Positions 56,674 through 64,000 of a stretch of 64,000 bases of DNA are shown here, one piece after another. Location of the stretch: contig CP137321.1 of the NCBI GenBank assembly GCA_033182465.1, positions 2,728,001 to 2,792,000 on the forward strand, given 5' to 3'. The translations under genes and the position numbers were made by a program. The notes below the pieces were generated by a model that saw only the letters and a list, made by a program, of their open reading frames with translations, was not told the DNA's origin and ran no database searches. Within the stretch, counting starts at the first letter, position 1, and every line of letters begins with the position of its first letter. Source of the DNA: Sanghuangporus weigelae (lineage: Eukaryota; Basidiomycota; Agaricomycetes; Hymenochaetales; Hymenochaetaceae).

Positions 56674-57039
56674 TACCGACGTCAATTCCCAGACAACAAA
56701 AATCTGTCGTCATGGGCTGATTCCGTTGCTTAAACTTTGGACGTGTGTATTATGTATCATACTATATATTTACTTCTTAGTTTTCTATCTGGACTTGGAC
56801 TTGGATTATACAGTATCTGAACGGGCTGCCTGACTTCTTTTCTTCTTTTCCATTGCCATGGACATCAGTGAAACCCAACTAATTCAATTAGAAAAATACT
56901 GTTTGAGAACAGATGCTGCAAGCATTTGATCCTTATACTCCTGTTACATAAGCAAGTCCAAAGCTTCTCTTTTGCCGGCTACTACCGGACTTTCAAAGCC
57001 GGTTAGCATCATGAATGTTCAAGTTGAGTATTCTCCGCC
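56674..57039. other. intergenic, no gene seen
   Basis: AT-rich 3' flank of HAP5 and promoter of the SDR gene. Confidence 0.55.
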
Positions 57040-57984
57040 ATGAAACCTAAAAATCGGACATTCATAATTTCTGGAGGGTATATAGTTCATTTCTATTTTA
57101 TATTGAATCTACCTGATAACGATACCGTAGTTCTTCAGGCTTGGGTCTTGCAACAGCCTACATACTCCTCGATGCAGGGGCTTTCGTCTCAATCCTAGAC
57201 CTGCGAGAGAACAAGGATCTCTCAGCGAAAGACGGCAAACGCGTCAGGTTTTTCAAGACTGACGTTACATCTGAAGCTGATATAAGTAATGCCGTTGAGG
57301 GGACGATATCCTGGTCCCAATCGACAAATGCACCATTGGGCGGAGTAGTGAACTGTGCGGGAGTAGCAACCGCAGCGAAGATAATCGACGCCCATGGGAA
57401 CCCTCATTCTCTCGATTTGTGGAACTTTGCGGTTGCGGTGAACTTGACGGGGGCGTTTAACTTGACGAGGCTTGCGTGTAAGCATCTTATCAATGGACCG
57501 GTGGATGGTGAGGATGGGGAGAGGGGAATTGTTGTGTTTGTTGCGAGTGCTGCTGCTGTGAGTGATGATGCCTTTTTTGAAAGCCGTTTTGAAGAATATT
57601 TGACTGGGATAATAGTTTGAAGGACAGCCTGGACAAGCTGCTTATGCGGCAACAAAAGGAGGTCTCGTCAGCGCAACACTTCCAATCTCGCGGGACCTTG
57701 GTAGGTTCTCCATTCTATATAATTCAAACTCTTCACGTTGAACTCCTACAGCTCGCTATGGTATCCGCGTAAACACCATCGCACCCTCCGCATTCAGTAG
57801 CGCCATGACAGACCGCATGCCCGAAAAGACACGCACGAGTCTCGTGCGCGAGCTCAGCTTCCCCAAGCGATTTGGGAGCGGCAGCGAGTTTGCGCAGGCT
57901 GTGAAGTTTGTGATTGAGTGTGGGTATATGAATGGGGAGACGCTTAGGTTGAGTGGGGGCGCGAGGTTGCCTGGGAGGCTTTGA
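57040..57984 (+). CDS. short-chain dehydrogenase/reductase (HSD10-like)
   Basis: NAD(P)-dependent oxidoreductase. Exon 1 ([16 protein letters not shown] at 57040) joins across an intron to [15 protein letters not shown], giving the TGxxxGxG-type dinucleotide motif as SGGGLGLA. Then ILDLRENKD (an acidic residue after strand 2 suggests NAD preference), [18 protein letters not shown] (NNAG-type), [20 protein letters not shown] with the catalytic Ser, [16 protein letters not shown] with Tyr-x-x-x-Lys, [14 protein letters not shown], and the end [18 protein letters not shown]. The pattern (LGGVVNCAG..., [16 protein letters not shown]) is closest to 3-hydroxyacyl-CoA dehydrogenase type 2 (HSD17B10). 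Three introns; the acceptor before FEGQ is atag near 57613. Confidence 0.88.
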
Positions 57985-58110
57985 GGCTATGAAATATCGT
58001 TATCGTTCGTCAGCTGGACTGGGCTGTAAGTGATTGACTGTATGGCGAAGTCAAAACCAAATACACTTGTATTACAGTTCTTTATTCTGAAGCAACTCGA
58101 ACTCGGACTA

Positions 58111-58854
58111 TTACTTCCACAAAACTTTGGGCACATCCAGCAACTTTCCATGTTTTCCAAATTTCACACCTTCCTTCGCTAGCATGCTGACTTTCCTAGA
58201 GCAATGCGAGCCCTCTTTGTCTCCGGTACCCCATTCTCCGAGGAACCCACCAAGCGAGAAGTCGGAGGCGATGACCCGGTGGCAAGGGATGTAGGGTGCG
58301 AAGGGATTCCGGCGGAGGGCTGAACCAACTGAATAAAGGAGAAAAGTTCAACTTAGGACGAGATACAGATCCTTGTCAAAAAGTACTTGCCAGACCGAGG
58401 AGAGCCTCCATGGAGTCTCTCGCAGAGATGCTTATAAGTCGTCACATTCCCGCAAGGGATTTGGCGCGTAAGATCATACACCGCCCACTGGTGCGACGTG
58501 AGCTTCTACGAGAAGGGAATGAGAAGCATTATCGCGTTGGTGGACTGGTTTTTGAGCGGCTGAATAAAACTGACCTTGCCATCAGGCGTTCGATAGAGAT
58601 CACGTTCTGTCTCAGTAACAGGGAAGTAAACTTGGTCTTTGCCTGGGCGACCCGGATGAGATTTTTGGACTATATGACTCGCATTCAAATTTCATACTTT
58701 GAAGAGAAATATCCACGATGTCTTCTTTTTCGATTGCAAGAACACCGGATTGGCGGTTCATTGCTTTGATCTTCACGTTCGCGCCGAGCTCTTGCGGCAC
58801 AATTCTGTTTTCTTTTCCAAAGGTCTTCGATTTGTTCAAGCGAATAGCAGGCAT
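58111..58854 (-). CDS. MGT1: O6-alkylguanine DNA alkyltransferase (MGMT family)
   Basis: Suicide repair of O6-methylguanine. The C-terminal exons read VYDLTRQIPCGNVTTYKHLCERLHGGSPRS then, across a GC-AG intron (TCTG|gcaagt), VGSALRRNPFAPYIPCHRVIASDFSLGGFLGEWG, with the active-site PCHRV Cys and the recognition-helix Arg. The end is HGKLLDVPKVLWK, stop at 58111. An upstream exon gives PVTETERDLYRTPDGK and the likely first exon MPAIRLNKSKTFGKEN (start 58854). First and second exon boundaries are tentative. The protein is about 180-190 residues, as usual. Confidence 0.88.
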
Positions 58855-59116
58855 GATGATGATGGTGGTCTTGTTAAAAAGTCTGGAAGGCGCTGGTTCA
58901 GATCACTTGCGCCTTTAAAGACAGAGATTCTGACTCGACTGACTCAATGGTGGTCAATTCAATGACAAGACGGAGCCGAAGTGAGCCCAGCACGAGACGC
59001 GTCGCGACGCGCGCACGTGATCCACTGATCGGCGCTGATCCGTGGCTAGTAAACTTATAAAATTAGATCTTCGTTCAGGTTCAACTTGAACTTCATCCAC
59101 AACTCTCATCTCGGTG
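58855..59116. promoter_or_regulatory. divergent region MGMT / p31comet-like with an MCB-like palindrome
   Basis: 262 bp between the two start codons. The stretch at 58998-59012 (acgcgtcgcgacgcg) contains ACGCGT and forms an interrupted palindrome, next to cacgtg at 59015-59020. MCB-type control of a repair gene and a mitotic gene would be plausible, but this is inference. Confidence 0.45.
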
Positions 59117-60747
59117 ATGCCTCTCATCGTCGCTTCTGACCCTCCTCGAAAGGAAAATCCCTCTAGTAATGGAAAGGGAAACGCAAGAACTCCTCTGAGG
59201 CCAGTGCTTGCGTCGATTACTCCTGGCACTTCACCATCGTTGAGTGTCAAGCGTACACCGCTTGGAGAGAAGAAAGTGACGCAACCGTCTACGAAGATGA
59301 AGGACTCTGAGGCAGATGTGGAGGATGCGAAGCCGCGCTTTCCGTCTGCTACTATCGAAATAGATAGTATAGGCAACGCCATGGCTGCACGACTCGTGAT
59401 TTGCCTTCTGGGACACGTCCTCTTCCTGAAGAGTCAGGCTCCATTGTAAGCCACAAATCCCTGTTCCTTTTGATGTCGGACTAAATCATGTTGGAAGCCC
59501 TGTGGCCCAGCTAATAAAAATGTCCTCGAGAAGAACTAACGCGCGACCTAACAAGAAGATGGATGCATTGCTTTCGTCTTTCGATGTCCTCTCTACCCAT
59601 CTTGGCTCGACCTTTAATGCTCTTGCTCTTGCACTTTCCCCTTGCCACTCTACCTCAAACCAAACAAGTCACAAGTCTAGACTAGCGAAGACTCATGTAG
59701 CAATCGTCCTAGGACCGAGCGCCACGAGCATGAGCGCCGCGCGGGCACGTGTCGTGCTGGAGATCGATGGACTTCGTGTGGTTCTACGAAGGACTTCTGT
59801 ACCAACTTCGAATGCCACCATGAGTCCTGTGATCAACGAGAACTTAAAAGAGAACGCCCAAACTCATATTTCTCGATTCAAAGAAACATTTGGAAGGCCC
59901 CCAGTGTCTCTCACCGAGCGTCGAGGCCTTCGTGTCATATCTCATTGCTCACCGATGGAAGATAAGTCTGATGCTAGTTCAGAAAGTATTGACCATGATC
60001 CCAGCATCGTCGAGTTCCCACCCGATTCTGATTCGGAGAGTGATTCTGATCCATCTTCAGACGATGATTCGGACGAAGAAGTGGATTCATCTGAAGAAGA
60101 CGAAGGCTCGGTGGCACCAATGCAGACCGAGGCTGATTTCAACGCAGCCGAGCGTAATCTTTCTCGTGCGCTAGCGATTGCAAATGCCGACCCGGAGCTT
60201 GGCATGGCCGCTGAAACTCGTGTGTAGCCGCACTTTTCCTTTCTTACTTAGTGTAAATTCACCAGACAACGTTGCAGGTCCTACGCAGATACACATACTT
60301 ATTCGCGCACCTCGGCGCTTCTCACATCCCGCATGGATTCCGCGCCAAAACCTCGCACGCGACATGGACCCACTTTTGCGTGAGTTCGAGGAGCCCGTCG
60401 TCCCCACGTTTAATATAGGGGAAGACAAAGCTGCCTTAAATGATATCACCAACTCTCCTACGCAGTCTGACAGGCTTCCGCCTAAGCCCACAAAGCCAGA
60501 CGTAAAACGCAAGGGACCGGGAGGTATCAAGACGGACTACGTCCGCGTTCGATCGCGGGGTGCTGCGGAGTCACTAGATTCTGCCCGTGCAGACGGGGCT
60601 GATAAGACATGCTCAGCGAGTGAACCTGGCATAAGTAAGATCACTGACGAGACAGCGGGCAGACACGAAGACGCCGAGAATGAAGAGGGGAACGAGATGA
60701 TCTGGTGGAGCTGGGACGGGAAGCTCGAGGGCTTTACTGAAATATAG
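59117..60747 (+). CDS. candidate p31comet / MAD2L1BP-like HORMA protein
   Basis: Three exons: 59117 to the donor near 59446, about 59500 to the donor at about 60221, and about 60274 to the stop at 60747. In the spliced product MAARLVICLLGHVLFLKSQAPFPVAQL is followed by basic RRTNARPNKKMDALLSSFDVLSTHLGS, then KTHVAIVLGPSATSMSAARARVVLEI. It ends NEMIWWSWDGKLEGFTEI. Human p31comet has the same order: a helix ending 'LPLPYEQL', a long helix, 'VLILLGG..LSPKEFYELDL', and the end 'IWFQAPVTFKGFRE'. I therefore propose p31comet, the TRIP13 adaptor that opens MAD2. A long acidic Ser/Asp/Glu insertion (about residues 255-300) and a basic linker are fungal additions. Assignment is by eye from remembered human sequence; the alternative is an unrelated lineage-specific protein. 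Confidence 0.5.
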
Positions 60748-61325
60748 ATCGGTATGGCCACTCACGGACTTCGAGTGAAGGACGACGAATACTAGATCCA
60801 CCTTTTTCTGACACCTGCATTTTCCTTTACCCCTTGCATGGACAAGTTTCGTTTCGGATACAAAAGGCTGTATGTACACTCAACGGAGGCATAGCGCATA
60901 TCTACCGGTCTAGGATTCATCAGGATTCATCTCAACACACGCAATGTTACAATATCACTCTCGTCACTCATGCATATGATTCCTTTAGCAATTTATAACG
61001 TTTCTTTCTCTTTCAAACTTTTTATCACGACATGTATGTTGTTGTAACCCGACTCACGGCACGGAATTAGCGTAATTTTTTCTGTTCCTAAGATATCAAC
61101 TGTAGTCATCCTTCAACATGCAGTCAATGTCAGTCCATTTATTTGTCCAAAACACTGTATTGATTGATTGCGTCGAAACATAATAGATATCTAGCTTGAC
61201 TTTTCAATTTTTGTTTGAGTATGAACGGCTGAAAAAGGCCACTATCCAGACTGCAATTAAGAGATTGCATAGAAATCCACCTTGCGTTCTATCTTCGTTT
61301 CAATGGGCCATAAGAGAGATTTGGG
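60748..61325. other. convergent intergenic region, no gene seen
   Basis: AT-rich 3' flanks of the p31comet-like gene and RNA14; no conserved frame. Confidence 0.55.
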
Positions 61326-64000
61326 TTAGTATCTCCCGCCTCGTCCATTCGGTCCGCGATAAGGGCCATAATCCGGTGGCGGACGTGCTGATAGGAGAAC
61401 CAAACCAATAGTCAGCATATAGAACACGCAATATAAGAATATACATACTCTGCCGAGGTGGAGGCGGAGGAGAACGTTCGCGGGCAGAATTTGAGCCAGG
61501 GATGACGGCATTGCGGAAGAGCTGCATGAGGTCGTCTGTCCGGAATACGGGACCTTGAAAAGCGAGCATGTATCAGGCGCTTAGAATACAAAGATCATAA
61601 AGGTAAAAGAAGGGATTTACCATCGAAGGAGTTCGAGGGTGGCAACTGACTTATGAACCAGTTCAAGACCTGCGGTAACTGCGCCCTCTGAGGTCCGTCG
61701 CGCTCATCACGCTCAGTACCATACCTCCGCGCAGGCGAGCGTGTGCGATCTCTTTCTCTATCAATCCTCGTCACGCGTCCTCGATCGCCCCGCTCACCAT
61801 CATCGCCCCAAGCAGGACTACCGTACCGTCTGCTTCCACTACCCGAAGGTCCACCCCATCTGTCCTTAAGAGGGGCCGGAGAGTTGTCGCGAGGACGTTT
61901 GTGAGGAGGTTTGACTAGCTCTTCCCTCCTCGTTCTCTCCCTTTCTCTCTCTCGTTCCCTTTCCCTCTCGCGCTCACGGTCAGGTGAAGGTGGACGCTTG
62001 AAGCTACCACCGTTGGGGAAGATTGTGGAACCACCAGTGGACGGAGGCGGAACGCCGTCAGCGCCGACTGTGATGTCGCGGATGGTACCTACCCGTGCTA
62101 GAGCAGCAGATTGTTTGGCTTGCGACACTCCTAGATCACGGTTAGCAATGCCGTCAACGTTTGCGTAGATGTGCCTTTGTGCGAAGCGCTTTATCGGCGG
62201 ATCTGTGATTCGAGAGAGTATTGAAATGATATTTCCTGCAATTAGACAGGAGAGAGACGAACCATTTGGATAGACCTCAGCCATGCGCTTCTCGAGTTTC
62301 AAAGCTGCTTCCAGATTTCCATATTGATATTCGTACCTTGCCCATCGCTCCCACAGAGGACGTGCTTTATCAGGCGGAAACGTTCCAACAGTGCGTTCGA
62401 AAAGCGCGCGTGCATCTAAATTAGCCATGTTAGAGAGCATTACACCGTTATGTATCCAGATCGCTCACTGTTTTCATCGTTAACAGACATCAAAAACGTC
62501 AAATAACGAACGACGAAGTCAATCTCCTGCGAAAACCTGTTCATAGCAACGCTCAAGATCCTATTAGCAACGACCGTTTGCTTGGCGACATGATACTCCA
62601 TCAGCGCAGCCGCCTCAAACACCTCCCACGGGGCATATTTGTCTTTTCTTGCCCTTTGGAAGACCAAGCGACTCGCTTCAAGGCCTTCAGCACGCATTGC
62701 GAAACGAATGTACATAATGTACACTAAACCGTATTCTTGCTTCCTCTCGCGGAGTTGAGTTGCGAGAGAAGAGTCTTCAGAGGATGAGCTCGTTGTAGTT
62801 GACATTGATAGTTCTTTATTGAGACCTGAGCTTGGCGGCGGCGCATCAGCTTGTTCGGTATTTGCTTCAGTTGTACCCGCATTTCCGGGCGTAGTTTCCT
62901 TTTCGTTTGTATTCGCGCTGGCGTTGATCTTCGAGTCAAGCGCTTCAATCTCTTCTAGCACACCTTGCAAAAGCTTCGTATATGTCGCATGTACTTCGGC
63001 ATTGTTCTTCTGGAGTTCGTAATTCTCGGCCAGGGCAAAATTGAGAACAAAGCTTGACGGGTTCGCTTCGATTCCTGCCTTGAGGATTTGAAGTGCTTCG
63101 TCCGTGCGACCCACACTGTTTGTCCACGAGTACGCCATGAACCAGATCTCGCTGAAGAAGCGCATGCGCACGACAGCCCTACGATACACTGCTTGCACAC
63201 GGGTAACAAAGGTGTTACGTTCTTCAATTTCCAACGGATTGCTTTCTTCCCACTTGAGGTATTGCTTCCAGGCCCCTGCCAGAGATCGGTCCTTTTGGTT
63301 GTAGGTTGGTTTATGCGGAAGATTCATAGGCGGACGTTGGCCAGAACTTGGTGCAGGGTGCGGTGGGAGTAGAATACCGAGGTGCTTGCGAAGCTCACGC
63401 AACTTTGTTCTGGCTTGCATATGCGCTGGTGTCAAGTCTTGCAAAAACTTCTTCGCCTGGGAGTCCGCGAGGGTGAGTTCCATTGTTAGACATAGCCTGC
63501 TAATAGATACGCACCGTTATCTTATTCAGGCCATTCTCAAACGCTTCGTAATCTTTCCAGAGCGTCTCAACGTTTTCGAGAGGAATCTGAACGGCGCGCT
63601 GGTAGATCTTGCGTAACTGGTCCATCTTCTGCTGTTCTTCCCAAGTTGAGCTCGCGGGACCAGATTTGACAAATTGAATGTATTCTGCCCAAATATCGGC
63701 ACTGTCTTTGTCTTGGCCTACATGCTGTAGAGCAAAATCGTATGCTTTCGCTACAGTATCACGCGTCTCGGGACTGGCGTTCACTCGTCTTCCGATGTCG
63801 ATATGAATTAGTATACCACGATCGCAACGAAGACGGCTAGCATGACTGACCTCACGTATATGATGTAAAACTTCCAGAGATCAACGGACACTGATGTTCT
63901 CAGAAAACGAGCGAATAGAGCTTCGGCGTAGGGAAATGTCGCTTGGTTTACCAAGAAATGGTTCAAATACGATATCTGGGCTGACGACTTTTCGGACGGG
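61326..64000 (-). CDS. RNA14: mRNA 3'-end processing factor Rna14 / CstF77, 5' end outside window
   Basis: Scaffold of cleavage factor I for pre-mRNA cleavage and polyadenylation. Built of HAT repeats: SADIWAEYIQFVKSG, KIYQRAVQIPLENVETLWKDYEAFE, AKKFL..LTPAHMQARTKL, WKQYLKWEESNPL, RAVVRMRFFSEIWFMAYSW, LKAGIEANPSSFVLNFALAE, LVFQRARKDKYAPWEVFEAAALMEY, FVVRYLTFLMS, ALFERTVGTFPPDKARPLWERWARYEYQYG. A long Arg/Glu-rich repeat (RERERERER) precedes LVKPPHKRPRDNSPAP. The terminal exons give RTDDLMQLFRNAVIPG and end RPPPDYGPYRGPNGRGGRY at 61326, the usual proline/glycine end for binding partners. The CDS runs out of the window at 64000 toward its N-terminus. The RERE run is coded by a CT-rich repeat (plus strand 61922-61975) and is likely length-variable. 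Confidence 0.93.

Overview
This 64 kb window is nuclear DNA of a filamentous basidiomycete, most likely an Agaricomycete. The evidence is intron-dense genes (introns of about 50-65 nt, including GC-AG introns), typical basidiomycete orthologues, and lineage-type families: multicopy P450s, small DUF6593-like proteins and a Cys-rich 'WPxDY' protein. I see no rRNA, tRNA, CRISPR or viral/LTR element. All coordinates come from reading frames and splice sites by eye; no alignment was run.

Layout. 1-6.5 kb: an uncharacterised low-complexity protein cut by the left edge, a second unknown Ser-rich protein, and a patatin-like lipase. 7-14.3 kb: a degrading cytochrome P450 array on the minus strand (one old relic, two near-identical 2.5 kb tandem copies that both carry frame problems, and an inverted exon fragment), followed by a 165 bp MITE. 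14.7-31.5 kb: epoxide hydrolase (-), an Agaricomycete-type Cys-rich protein (+), a SAMHD1-type HD dNTPase (+), a UDP-glycosyltransferase (-), RFC1 clamp-loader large subunit (-) and an arylamine N-acetyltransferase (+). 32.4-33.6 kb: an SH3 protein (-). 34-46 kb: a tandem array of four small DUF6593-like genes, three with an N-myristoylation-type start, mixed with decayed copies, repeated non-coding blocks and a CGTATACGG-rich inverted-repeat element pair. A GH43 arabinanase gene sits inside the array. 46.4-64 kb: a compact housekeeping block: Yta7/Abo1/ATAD2 AAA-bromodomain ATPase (-), PDX2/SNO glutaminase (-) divergent from MTAP (+), another DUF6593-like relic (+), HAP5/NF-YC (+), a short-chain dehydrogenase (+), MGMT-type DNA repair protein (-), a protein whose layout matches the spindle-checkpoint factor p31comet/MAD2L1BP (+), and RNA14/CstF77 (-), which runs off the right edge.

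Functionally there are two kinds of content. One is conserved genome-maintenance and gene-expression machinery (RFC1, SAMHD1-like, MGMT, ATAD2-like, HAP5, RNA14). The other is fast-evolving accessory material for xenobiotic or secondary metabolism (P450s, epoxide hydrolase, UGT, NAT, SDR) and the DUF6593-like expansion. The accessory parts hold nearly all the pseudogenes, repeats and MITEs. The most interesting points are the myristoylated-type DUF6593-like array with its decayed copies, the P450 array caught in several stages of decay, and the candidate fungal p31comet.
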